From contig JAZNRH010000061.1 in assembly GCA_045590615.1 (NCBI GenBank), positions 1 to 28,928 on the forward strand: a stretch of 28,928 nucleotides of DNA. Reading direction: 5' to 3'. Position 1 is the first letter of the stretch; every line of letters starts with the position of its first letter. This DNA comes from RGIG6353 sp045590615. Lineage in GTDB: Bacteria; Bacillota; Clostridia; Oscillospirales; SIG627. A model generated the notes under the pieces. That model was not told the DNA's origin. It did not search any database and worked only from the letters and a program-made list of their open reading frames with translations. Below are positions 1 to 7,341 of the stretch, piece after piece. A program made the position numbers and the translations under genes.

Positions 1-2
1 GG

Positions 3-164
3 CTTGCCCTTGAAGAGAAAAGAAGGGAGGCTATCGGGAAAATTGACAGCGTAAAAGACGTCTGGAACACTCTGACAACACGTGAAAAAAGGGCTTTGCT
101 TCGCTCTTTGGTGGATAGAATATTGATTTTCGATAACAAAATTAACGTTTATTACAGATTTTAA
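3..164 (+). CDS. Large serine recombinase, C-terminal end only (5' truncated by window)
   Basis: The frame is open from the window edge to TAA at 162-164 and gives 53 residues. The tail reads as a helix with EKRALLRSLVDRI followed by a short strand ending in NVYYRF. This is the usual ending of large serine recombinases of integrative elements, where a coiled-coil segment is followed by 'LLRSLIDKI...I.I.Y.F'. The catalytic resolvase domain lies outside the window, so activity cannot be judged. The next genes are conserved housekeeping genes on the same strand, so this is probably the edge of an integrated element. The family call rests on the C-terminal motif only. Confidence 0.62.
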   Translation, partial: LALEEKRREAIGKIDSVKDVWNTLTTREKRALLRSLVDRILIFDNKINVYYRF

Positions 165-193
165 GTTTTTCTATATAAATTGACAAAATACTA

Positions 194-222
194 TTGATTT
201 TTTTTAAGTTTTGTTGTACAAT
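194..222 (+). promoter_or_regulatory. Sigma-A-type promoter for the small P-loop gene
   Basis: TTGATT at 194-199 and TACAAT at 217-222 are separated by 17 bp. The expected start point is about 45 bases before the ATG at 275. A separate TTGACA at 180-185 has no matching -10 element. Confidence 0.5.
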
Positions 223-274
223 AGATACAGAAGAAAAGATCTTCGATTTTATCCTTGAAAGGAAGGTATTTATT

Positions 275-685
275 ATGGTAAGAATCATCATTGGTCTCAA
301 AGGCAGCGGAAAAACAAAGCATCTCATCGAACTTGCAAACAAGGCAGTAGAAACCTCTCCGGGTAACGTTGTTTGCATCGAAAAAGGTAACAAGCTTATG
401 TTCGACGTTCGTCATCAGGTAAGACTCGTTGACACAGACGTATTCGGTATAGAAAATGCAGACCAGCTCTTTGGTATGGTATGTGGTATTATTTCCGCTA
501 ATTACGACATTAAAGATATATTCATTGATTCGTCACTCAAAATATGCAAGGACAATAAGGACGATTTTGTAAAGCTTATTGAAGCACTCGATAAAATCAC
601 AACACAAAAGGAAATCAACCTTGTCACTACAGCATCAATTGACATTGCTGACTTCCCCACTTCGCTCAACAAGTACATTCTTTAA
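275..685 (+). CDS. Small P-loop ATP-binding protein, conserved hypothetical
   Basis: The product has 136 residues. I start it at the ATG at 275, preceded by the strong ribosome binding site GGAAGG (261-266), rather than at the longer in-frame ATG at 194, whose extra residues would be encoded across the promoter. A Walker A motif, GLKGSGKT, sits at residues 7-14, very near the N-terminus. No clear Walker B or partner domain is visible. Similar short P-loop proteins in Clostridia are often annotated as 'twitching motility PilT-like' or simply 'ATP-binding protein'; the former name is not supported by anything seen here. It has its own promoter and its own terminator, so it is likely monocistronic, with prmA just downstream. 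Function unknown; nucleotide binding is inferred from the motif. Confidence 0.8.
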   Translation: MVRIIIGLKGSGKTKHLIELANKAVETSPGNVVCIEKGNKLMFDVRHQVRLVDTDVFGIENADQLFGMVCGIISANYDIKDIFIDSSLKICKDNKDDFVKLIEALDKITTQKEINLVTTASIDIADFPTSLNKYIL

Positions 686-706
686 TAAAAAATTTAACAT
701 AGCTAC

Positions 707-736
707 AAAGGAACGCAGTTATTCTGCGTTCTTTTT
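707..736 (+). terminator. Rho-independent terminator after the P-loop gene
   Basis: GAACGCAG (711-718) pairs with CTGCGTTC (724-731) around the loop TTATT, extended by AAAG/TTTT and followed by TTTTT. It ends only 17 bases before the prmA start codon. Confidence 0.8.
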
Positions 737-753
737 GTGGGAATGGAGATATT

Positions 754-1725
754 ATGATTTGGTCAAGGCTTAAAATTACTCTTTCCGACAACTCCCCCTG
801 TCCTCTCTTCGTTGAGGATATTTCGAATGCACTCGTGATTGCAGGAGTTGAAACCTTCACGGTCGAGGATTACTCAGACCTTGAAGAAACACTTTCGGGT
901 GGTGGAATTTTCTACGATTATATCGACGACGAGCTTCTGAACTCAGAGAGCAAGACTCCCGTCGTTTACGCATTCTTCGGTCAGGACGCTGACAGCAAGG
1001 AAATATACGATGCGACCATACTCTCGCTCAAGGCTATGATGGAGAGCTACCCGAGTCTCGTATGGTCTCTGGACACCGTTCGTGATGAGGACTGGGAAAA
1101 CAATTGGCGTCAGTACTTCAAGCCCTTCAGAGTTGGCGACAAGCTTGTCGTTAAACCGACGTGGGAAAACCTTAACGATGAGCTCAAGGATAACAGAGCA
1201 GTTATCGAAATAGACCCCTCCTCTTCCTTTGGAACGGGCTCGCACGCTACGACAAAGCTTTGTATGGAAAGCCTTGAGGGTATCATCAAGGGTGGTGAGA
1301 GGGTGCTTGACATGGGCTGTGGCAGTGGTATACTCACCGTTGCTGCGATGAAGCTTGGGGCAGGAAGTGCAATAGCTGTTGATATCGACGAGGTGGCAGC
1401 AAGAATTGCCCGTGAAAATATGCAGAATAACTCTCTTGACGAGAGCTCGGTTATTGTATACGCCGGTGACGTTATGTCTGACAAGGGACTCTACGATGCT
1501 ATTGCCGGCGACTATAACGTAATATGTGCCAACATCGTTGCAGGAATTATCATCGTAATGGCAGATATGTTCTACGAAAAGCTTGCCGATGGTGGTATGC
1601 TCATTGCATCAGGTATCATAAGCGAACGTGAAGAAGAAGTAAAAAATGCTCTTAAAGCGAGTGGCTTTACCGTTGTGTCGAGCAGGACTCAGGACGACTG
1701 GTCGGTAATTATCTGCAAAAAGTGA
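754..1725 (+). CDS. prmA: Ribosomal protein L11 methyltransferase PrmA
   Basis: PrmA trimethylates lysines and the N-terminus of ribosomal protein L11 in the cytoplasm, using S-adenosylmethionine. The 323-residue product has the usual two-part layout: an N-terminal substrate-recognition region (about 1-130) and a class I methyltransferase domain. The SAM-binding glycine-rich motif VLDMGCGSG is at residues 184-192. Just before it stands the family signature DPSSSFGTGSHATT (usual form DPGLAFGTGTHPTT), and ANIVAGI follows at the usual place of the post-II motif. The ATG at 754 is preceded by GGAATGGAG. The gene sits directly behind a terminator with no room for a conventional promoter, so expression depends on read-through or on a promoter inside the upstream gene. 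rsmE follows from a separate promoter. Confidence 0.95.
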   Translation: MIWSRLKITLSDNSPCPLFVEDISNALVIAGVETFTVEDYSDLEETLSGGGIFYDYIDDELLNSESKTPVVYAFFGQDADSKEIYDATILSLKAMMESYPSLVWSLDTVRDEDWENNWRQYFKPFRVGDKLVVKPTWENLNDELKDNRAVIEIDPSSSFGTGSHATTKLCMESLEGIIKGGERVLDMGCGSGILTVAAMKLGAGSAIAVDIDEVAARIARENMQNNSLDESSVIVYAGDVMSDKGLYDAIAGDYNVICANIVAGIIIVMADMFYEKLADGGMLIASGIISEREEEVKNALKASGFTVVSSRTQDDWSVIICKK

Positions 1726-1754
1726 AAAAAATCACCAAATTTCTTAAAAAGAAT

Positions 1755-1783
1755 TTGACAAATCCGATATTATATAGTATAAT
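1755..1783 (+). promoter_or_regulatory. Consensus sigma-A promoter driving rsmE and the downstream operon
   Basis: TTGACA (1755-1760) and TATAAT (1778-1783) are both perfect matches with exactly 17 bp between them. The start point falls near 1790, about 38 bases before the rsmE ATG. It is the strongest plus-strand promoter before the long operon-like block 1828-4464. Confidence 0.88.
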
Positions 1784-1827
1784 ATATACAAATAAAGAGC
1801 ATCAAGATTAAACGAAAGGCTCAAAAA

Positions 1828-2562
1828 ATGCCAAAATTTTTCATTTCGGACGAAAGCCACGAAATTTCCGATATAATTCATCTGTCGGGAAACGATGCCC
1901 ATCACGTTTCAAAAACGCTCAGAATGAAGGTCGGCGATTCGCTTGTGCTTACAAGCTCTGACGGAGTTGACTACTCTTGTGTTATCGACAGTTTTACTGC
2001 CGATACTGTTTTTATGAAGGTAATTGACAAAACAAAAAACGATGTTGAAGGTAACGTCAGCATCTCTCTTTTTCAGGCTCTTGTCAAGGGTGATAAGATG
2101 GAGACCGTTATTCAGAAATCGGTTGAGCTTGGCGTAAATGATATTTACCCCGTCTCTGCCTCCCGTTCTGTTATGAAGCTTGATAAGTCGGGCGAAGCTA
2201 AGAAGCTTGAAAGATGGAACAGAATTGCCCTTGAGGCGTCAAAGCAATGCGGCAGAGGAAAAGTTCCTGTTGTACACCCCGTTATCAGCTTTGAGGAATG
2301 TGTTAAAAAGCTCCTTGAATTTGATACGAAATTCTTTTGCTACGAGCTTGCCGATACCAAAACGCTCAAGGACGTAATTAATAATAAAAGCTTTTCTTCG
2401 GTAGGCTTTTACATCGGTCCCGAGGGTGGTGTTTCAAACGAGGAAGCTCAGCTTGCTCTTGAGTCAGGAATTGAAGCTGTCAGTCTTGGCAGACTCATTC
2501 TTCGTACCGAGACTGCAGGCCCTGCTGTTATGGCAATGCTTCTTTACGAAACACAATTATAA
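1828..2562 (+). CDS. rsmE: 16S rRNA (uracil-1498-N3)-methyltransferase RsmE
   Basis: RsmE methylates N3 of U1498 in the decoding region of 16S rRNA, using SAM. The 244-residue length is typical. The N-terminal PUA-like part carries the HLSGNDAHHVSKTLRMKVGD signature (about residues 18-37). The C-terminal SPOUT (trefoil-knot) domain shows the SAM-binding stretch GPEGGVSNEEA and the knot signature LGRLILRTETAGPA near the C-terminus. The start ATG follows AAAGG and lies behind a consensus promoter. Pairing with prmA is a common arrangement in Firmicutes. An unknown membrane protein gene follows after 18 bases, so the three genes 1828-4464 are probably co-transcribed. Confidence 0.95.
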   Translation: MPKFFISDESHEISDIIHLSGNDAHHVSKTLRMKVGDSLVLTSSDGVDYSCVIDSFTADTVFMKVIDKTKNDVEGNVSISLFQALVKGDKMETVIQKSVELGVNDIYPVSASRSVMKLDKSGEAKKLERWNRIALEASKQCGRGKVPVVHPVISFEECVKKLLEFDTKFFCYELADTKTLKDVINNKSFSSVGFYIGPEGGVSNEEAQLALESGIEAVSLGRLILRTETAGPAVMAMLLYETQL

Positions 2563-2580
2563 TTTCAGAGGTAGTTAAAA

Positions 2581-3363
2581 ATGGCGAAAAAACAAAATTA
2601 TTCATATAGGACAAGGCGAAGCGACACCCTTATGTCAAGAATGATTGTGGTGTTTGTCCTTCTTTTGATTTCAACCTTCTTGCTGATGTATATCAAAAAT
2701 TGGCTGGATACCCCTGCCCTTTCACTTGATTTCTATGATACGTATATAAAGGTTGTTCACATATTCCCCATTCTGCCATTAATTCTGTGTATTGCCGCTC
2801 TGACTTACTTTATTATTTGCAGAAGAAAAAAGCTTGACGAGGGGCTAAAAGTTTTTTCATCGTATTTTATATTAACGATTGCTCTGGTATTTTTGACGGT
2901 TTCTGTTTTAATTGCCAATTTCATATATACCGGCTACCTTCCCTCGATTATATTCATCGTGCTCGTTTCACTTTTGTATTTTATTTCGGTATGCTACCCC
3001 GGTGCGTATCTCATTATCACAGTATATAACGCGCTTGGCGCTTTTGCGATTTATGCCCTCCATATGTTTTCTCCAACCGACAATCCTCTGGGGCATTACC
3101 TGTTTAGTTCTCTCGCAATTATTATTTCGCTTGCCTTTGGCTACATTATTTACTTAGCGAAAAAGAACGGTGGCAGGTTTGCAAGCATTGAGCTTTTCAA
3201 GCCCGAAACAAATATAATTCCCATTTATATTGCCGTTTTGATTTTCGTTATTTTTGCTCTGCTGGGTATGTTCAACATAGGCTCTTACCTGATTTATGAT
3301 ATTATAATTGCATTTGAAACTATTATACTTGCGTTAGTATACGCAATCAAAACCTTAAAGTAG
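2581..3363 (+). CDS. Unrecognised multi-pass membrane protein
   Basis: The product has 260 residues. A short basic N-terminus (KK, RTRR) precedes about seven hydrophobic segments, at roughly residues 20-37, 58-80, 93-114, 119-139, 144-160, 172-192 and 210-258 (the last possibly two helices). The short basic loop CRRKKLDEG follows the second segment. No catalytic motif, transporter signature or soluble domain is visible. It lies 18 bases after rsmE and 15 bases before the CdaR-type regulator, so it belongs to the same transcription unit. I do not recognise the family and assign no function. It is a real gene judging by its length, spacing, the ribosome binding site AGAGGTAG and uninterrupted hydrophobic periodicity. 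Confidence 0.82.
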   Translation: MAKKQNYSYRTRRSDTLMSRMIVVFVLLLISTFLLMYIKNWLDTPALSLDFYDTYIKVVHIFPILPLILCIAALTYFIICRRKKLDEGLKVFSSYFILTIALVFLTVSVLIANFIYTGYLPSIIFIVLVSLLYFISVCYPGAYLIITVYNALGAFAIYALHMFSPTDNPLGHYLFSSLAIIISLAFGYIIYLAKKNGGRFASIELFKPETNIIPIYIAVLIFVIFALLGMFNIGSYLIYDIIIAFETIILALVYAIKTLK

Positions 3364-3378
3364 GGAGGAAATACTAAG

Positions 3379-4464
3379 ATGTCAAACAGACTTTTTCAAA
3401 GCATCGTGCATCAGATGAAGGATGCTATTGACAGAACTATCGGAGTGGTTGATAAAAACGGTTCTGTTATTGCTTGCAGCGAGCTTTCAAGAATAGGAGA
3501 AGCCCTCGACGGAGTGAGAGAGGAGTTAATCTATACTAACGAATCCTTCGTCTCGGGTGGCTATACCTATCATCCTATAAACAATCACGAAAAAATTGAA
3601 TATCTTGTTTTTGTAGAGGGAGTAGATTCAATCTCCGAAAATCTTGCTACCATTCTTTGTATTTCTCTTTCAAATATAAAATCTCTCTACGACGAAAAGT
3701 ATGATAAGGCAAGCTTTGTAAAGAACGTTATTCTTGATAATATTCTCACAAGTGATATTTACATCAAATCCAAGGAGCTTCATATCAACAACGACGTTCC
3801 AAGAATCGTCTACCTCATCAAATTTATTGAGAAGAACGATTATATTCCCCTTGATATTATGCAAAACCTCTTTCCCGACAAAAACAAGGACTACGTCATT
3901 GGTGTAGGTGAAAATGAGGTTGTTCTCGTGCGTGAATCAAATCCCGACGAAGACATCAAGAGCACAATAAAGGCTGCTAAAAACATAGTCGATACCCTCA
4001 ACGCAGAGTTCTACATCAAGTGCTGTATCGGTATCGGCACGTCTGCAGAATCAATCAAGGAGCTTGCACGTTCTTACAAAGAGGCTCAGATTTCACTCGA
4101 GGTTGGTAAAGTATTTGACATTGAAAAGAGCGTTATCAGCTATCAGAACCTCGGTATAGGCCGTCTGATTTATCAGCTTCCTACCACCCTTTGTGAAATG
4201 TTCCTCAACGAAGTATTCAAGAAGGGAGCTTTTGAGGCACTTGACAGAGAAACGCTTATTACTATTCAAGCCTTCTTTGAAAATAACCTCAACGTTTCCG
4301 AAACGTCGAGAAAGCTTTTCGTACATAGAAACACCCTCGTTTATAGACTCGAAAAAATTAAGAAGCTCACAGGGCTTGACCTCAGAGAATTCGAGCACGC
4401 AATTACCTTTAAGGTTGCTCTTATGGTCAAGAAATATCTTTCGGCTAAAAATATTAAATTCTGA
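3379..4464 (+). CDS. CdaR/PucR-type transcriptional regulator
   Basis: The product has 361 residues in the CdaR/PucR layout. The N-terminal region, beginning with LFQSIVHQMKDAIDRTIGVV, resembles the sugar-diacid recognition domain. A middle GGDEF-like/linker region follows, and the C-terminal helix-turn-helix reads NVSETSRKLFVHRNTLVYRL, then EKIKKLTGLDL (about residues 308-340). In characterised members this HTH binds DNA in response to small molecules such as glucarate or purine metabolites. The ligand here is unknown, and no sugar-acid genes are adjacent. It is separated from the upstream membrane protein by 15 bases with the ribosome binding site GGGAGG. A hairpin follows before ftsE. Family assignment is firm; target and ligand are not. 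Confidence 0.85.
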   Translation: MSNRLFQSIVHQMKDAIDRTIGVVDKNGSVIACSELSRIGEALDGVREELIYTNESFVSGGYTYHPINNHEKIEYLVFVEGVDSISENLATILCISLSNIKSLYDEKYDKASFVKNVILDNILTSDIYIKSKELHINNDVPRIVYLIKFIEKNDYIPLDIMQNLFPDKNKDYVIGVGENEVVLVRESNPDEDIKSTIKAAKNIVDTLNAEFYIKCCIGIGTSAESIKELARSYKEAQISLEVGKVFDIEKSVISYQNLGIGRLIYQLPTTLCEMFLNEVFKKGAFEALDRETLITIQAFFENNLNVSETSRKLFVHRNTLVYRLEKIKKLTGLDLREFEHAITFKVALMVKKYLSAKNIKF

Positions 4465-4474
4465 TAAAAAGTGT

Positions 4475-4516
4475 AGTTCTCATTGCAGTTTTATACTGCA
4501 ATGAGTACTTTGTGTT
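4475..4516 (+). terminator. Hairpin between the regulator gene and ftsE (weak terminator or attenuator)
   Basis: CTCATTGCAG (4479-4488) pairs perfectly with CTGCAATGAG (4496-4505), and AGT/ACT extends the stem past one T-T mismatch. The following tract, TTTGTGTT, is only partly U-rich, so termination may be incomplete. I see no good promoter between it and ftsE. Confidence 0.55.
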
Positions 4517-4534
4517 AAAAAAAGGATATAAACT

Positions 4535-5224
4535 ATGATAAAACTCTCCAACGTTTCAAAAGTGTACCCAAACGGAACACAGGCATTGAAGAATGTTACT
4601 GTAACTATTCCCGAAGGAGATTTTGTGTTTATTATCGGTCCAAACGGTGCCGGCAAAACGACACTCACAAAGCTACTACTCGGTGAAGAAAAATCTACTA
4701 CAGGAAGACTTGAAGTCAACGGATACGACCTCAATAAAATAAAGCCATCAAAAATTCCTCACTACAGAAGGACTATGGGCTTCGTGTTTCAGGACCATCG
4801 CCTCTTCCCTAATATGACTGTCTTTGAAAACGTGGCATTTGCTATGCACGTTATAGGCGAACCAAACAGAATTATAAAAAAACGTGTCTGGAAATTCCTC
4901 AAATACGTTAACCTTGAAGAGCAGGCTAATCGCTACCCACATCAGCTCTCGGGTGGTGAGCAAAGGCGTGTCGCCCTTGCAAGAGCTCTTGTTAACAACC
5001 CAAAAATCGTCATTGCAGACGAGCCCACCAGCAACAGCGACCCCGTTATGGCAGTCGAAATGATGGAGCTTCTCAAGAAGGTCAACGACCTTGGCAAGAC
5101 GGTTATCGTCATCTCACACGACATCAAGATGGTAAAGTACTACAACAAGCGAGTACTTACCCTTAACGACGGTATATTAGCCGATGATACGATTAAAAAC
5201 GGAGGTGACGGCCATGAAGATTAA
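4535..5224 (+). CDS. ftsE: Cell-division ATP-binding protein FtsE
   Basis: FtsE is the cytoplasmic ATPase of the FtsEX complex, which couples ATP hydrolysis to activation of peptidoglycan hydrolases at the septum or sidewall. The 229-residue product has Walker A GPNGAGKTT (Lys41), the Q-loop in GFVFQDHRLF, signature LSGGEQRR, Walker B IVIADEP and the switch histidine in VISHD. After Walker B the usual TGNLDP is TSNSDP, a small deviation from the D-loop region consensus. It overlaps ftsX by 11 bases, so the two are translationally coupled. ftsX, an M23 peptidase and an S41 protease follow in tight order, which supports FtsE over a generic ABC ATPase. Confidence 0.95.
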   Translation: MIKLSNVSKVYPNGTQALKNVTVTIPEGDFVFIIGPNGAGKTTLTKLLLGEEKSTTGRLEVNGYDLNKIKPSKIPHYRRTMGFVFQDHRLFPNMTVFENVAFAMHVIGEPNRIIKKRVWKFLKYVNLEEQANRYPHQLSGGEQRRVALARALVNNPKIVIADEPTSNSDPVMAVEMMELLKKVNDLGKTVIVISHDIKMVKYYNKRVLTLNDGILADDTIKNGGDGHED

Positions 5225-6113
5225 ATTCCCAAAAGTTGGCTACTCGCTCAAGCTTGCCGTCATTGGACTTGTTAAGAATGCTGTAATGACCTTATCCTCG
5301 GTTTTTGTTCTTCTTTCGTGTCTTGTTATTATGGGAACGTTTTTTCTTGTTATCAAGAACATCAACTACAACATTGAAAAAATTGACGGCTTTAATAAAA
5401 TAGTTCTCTTTGTTTCACCCGAGGCAGACGAATTCGAGGTTGCCGAAATCGGTGAAAAGCTCAAAAACATCAAGGGTGTTGCCGAGGTTGAGTTCGTCTC
5501 CAAGGAGCAGGCTCTTGAAGAGCAGGTTGCTCAGTACACAGAAGCTGAATTCTTGCTTGAAATGTACAGAGACAACAATCCTCTCAAGGATTCCTACAAC
5601 ATTGTTTACGAGCCGGGCACAGACATTGAAACGCTCAAGATGAACATTGAGCTCAACATTGACTATATATCAAAGCTCAACGTCAATATGGACGTTGTAA
5701 ATCAAATCCAGAACATCAAAAACGCCATTGCAATTATCTTCTCTTGGCTGCTAATCCTGCTATTTATCGTTTCGCTTTTCGTAATCGTGAACACGATCAA
5801 GCTCTCGGTTTATTCGAGAAGAGATGAAATTGCGCTTATGCGTTACATCGGTGCGACCAACACCTTTGTTTCTGCCCCGTTTTTGATTGAAGGTCTTGTT
5901 ATCGGTGCAATTTCGGCAGGTGCCTCCTTTGCATTGCAATATCTGATTTACAAGTATCTGATGCTTGGCCTTGTGAACCAATATGAAATTATTTCCATTC
6001 TCCCCTTTGCCGACGTTAAAAATATTATTATCGTTTCCTTTGTGGCAATCGGAATTGCAACAGGCTTTATCGGAAGTCTGATATCGTTGAAAAAGTATAA
6101 CTCAGAAAATTAA
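5214..6113 (+). CDS. ftsX: Cell-division permease-like protein FtsX
   Basis: The product has 299 residues, starting at the ATG at 5214, which follows GGAGGTGACGGCC. The upstream in-frame ATG at 5184 lies inside ftsE without a good ribosome binding site. The topology is that of FtsX: a cytoplasmic N-terminus, one membrane segment (about residues 24-46), and an extracytoplasmic loop of about 110 residues. That loop carries the segment VEFVSKEQALEE, the usual place for contact with the hydrolase. Three C-terminal membrane segments follow (about 168-192, 214-240 and 268-290). RRDEIALMRYIGAT is the typical FtsX/MacB-type stretch after the second helix. It works with FtsE and, by position, activates the exported M23 protein encoded 10 bases downstream. 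Confidence 0.93.
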   Translation: MKIKFPKVGYSLKLAVIGLVKNAVMTLSSVFVLLSCLVIMGTFFLVIKNINYNIEKIDGFNKIVLFVSPEADEFEVAEIGEKLKNIKGVAEVEFVSKEQALEEQVAQYTEAEFLLEMYRDNNPLKDSYNIVYEPGTDIETLKMNIELNIDYISKLNVNMDVVNQIQNIKNAIAIIFSWLLILLFIVSLFVIVNTIKLSVYSRRDEIALMRYIGATNTFVSAPFLIEGLVIGAISAGASFALQYLIYKYLMLGLVNQYEIISILPFADVKNIIIVSFVAIGIATGFIGSLISLKKYNSEN

Positions 6114-6123
6114 AGAGGTAAAA

Positions 6124-7326
6124 ATGAAATTAAAACGTACAATCCTTGTCCTCACGGTTGCGATTGTCGGTTTTTCGACAGTCTTTTTCTCCTCTGACAG
6201 CTATAATATATCATCAAGTGCTGCAACGCTTTCGGAAAACAAAAAGGCAGTTCAATCACTTGAAAGCGATTTGAAAAGTATACAAGGCTCACTTGCCGAA
6301 ATCAAGAGAAGCATCAATAGTGCAAAGCAGTCTCAGGCCGATCAGCTCTTTATAAAAAATCAGCTCGACCATGAGGTTTCACTTAGAGAGGCTGAAATCG
6401 AAACTCTCGAAAAGCTCATTGAAGGCTACAACAACCAGATTAACGAAAAGGATGCCGAAATCGAGCATAAGCAACAAGAAATCGATACGGCTCTCGATAT
6501 TATCAGCGACAGACTCGTAATGCAGCACGAAAACGGAAACAGTAACATAATTTCCTACGTGCTTGGCTCTTCGGATTTTGCCGACCTTCTCACAAGAGTC
6601 GAGGTTGCCAACGCCCTTTTCGAATACGACAAAAAGCTCATTGAGGGTCTTACCAACGACAAAATCGAATTGGCTCTCTTAAAGGACGAAATTTCTTCTA
6701 CTCGTGACAAGTGCACAGAGACAGTCACAGAGCTTGAGGCAAAGAAGATTGAGCTCAACAAGAAGATTGACACGGCGCTCAACTACCTCGCAGACTTTAA
6801 GGCTGACGAAGCATACTATCAAAAGCAGTATAATGCCAAGGCTGCCGAAATGGAATCAATTGAAAACGAAATCAAGGAAATCCTTGCTAAAATTGAGCTT
6901 CAGGAAAGAACCGACTACTCAAATACAGAATTCAGATTTCCCCTTCCCTACGATGCAACATATTGGAATACAGGTGGCTTCGGCTGGCGCGTATGGGACA
7001 ACGGACGTGCCACCGATTATCACAAAGGCATCGACTTTGCTGCGGCGAGAGGGACGTCTATTTTAGCCACTAACAGTGGAACGGTCATCCTTACAAGAAA
7101 TTCTCCAAGCTACGGTCTCTACCTTATCATAGACCACGGTGGTGGGGTTACCTCTCTTTATGCGCATTGCTCAAAGCTGTGCGTGAACCTCAACGACGAG
7201 GTTAAAAAGGGTGATAAAATAGCCGAAGTAGGCAGCACAGGAGATTCGACGGGCAACCATCTCCACTTTTCAATACTTGAAAACGGAACTCACGTTGACC
7301 CCAAGAAATACATATCAGAGCCTTAA
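6124..7326 (+). CDS. Secreted M23 (LytM) peptidase with coiled coil, EnvC-like FtsEX partner
   Basis: The product has 400 residues. It has an N-terminal signal/anchor (KLKRTILVLTVAIVGFSTVFF), a long coiled-coil region (about 35-265, rich in E/K/L heptads) and a C-terminal M23 peptidase domain (about 275-395). The metal centre appears complete: His300 and Asp304 in HKGID, His348 in YAHCS, and His379 and His381 in NHLHF. These correspond to the three zinc ligands and two catalytic histidines of LytM. Family members cleave peptide cross-links in peptidoglycan. Its place directly after ftsEX indicates that it is the hydrolase or activator gated by FtsX in the cell envelope. Unlike E. coli EnvC, whose LytM domain is degenerate, this one should be able to cut directly. 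Confidence 0.9.
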   Translation: MKLKRTILVLTVAIVGFSTVFFSSDSYNISSSAATLSENKKAVQSLESDLKSIQGSLAEIKRSINSAKQSQADQLFIKNQLDHEVSLREAEIETLEKLIEGYNNQINEKDAEIEHKQQEIDTALDIISDRLVMQHENGNSNIISYVLGSSDFADLLTRVEVANALFEYDKKLIEGLTNDKIELALLKDEISSTRDKCTETVTELEAKKIELNKKIDTALNYLADFKADEAYYQKQYNAKAAEMESIENEIKEILAKIELQERTDYSNTEFRFPLPYDATYWNTGGFGWRVWDNGRATDYHKGIDFAAARGTSILATNSGTVILTRNSPSYGLYLIIDHGGGVTSLYAHCSKLCVNLNDEVKKGDKIAEVGSTGDSTGNHLHFSILENGTHVDPKKYISEP

Positions 7327-7341
7327 TCGGAGGGATTTACA

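Noticed and set aside
180..208. TTGACA at 180-185 as the main promoter of the first gene
   Set aside because: No -10-like sequence lies at the right distance; the pair at 194-222 is better.
194..274. Upstream ATG extending the P-loop protein by 27 residues
   Set aside because: The extension overlaps the promoter and the later ATG at 275 has the strong ribosome binding site next to the Walker A motif.
1110..1484. 124-codon minus-strand open frame inside prmA
   Set aside because: Reverse shadow of prmA; serine/leucine-rich without domain or start signal.
5184..5213. Longer ftsX start at 5184
   Set aside because: GGAGGTGA lies directly before the ATG at 5214, which also gives the usual FtsX N-terminus.
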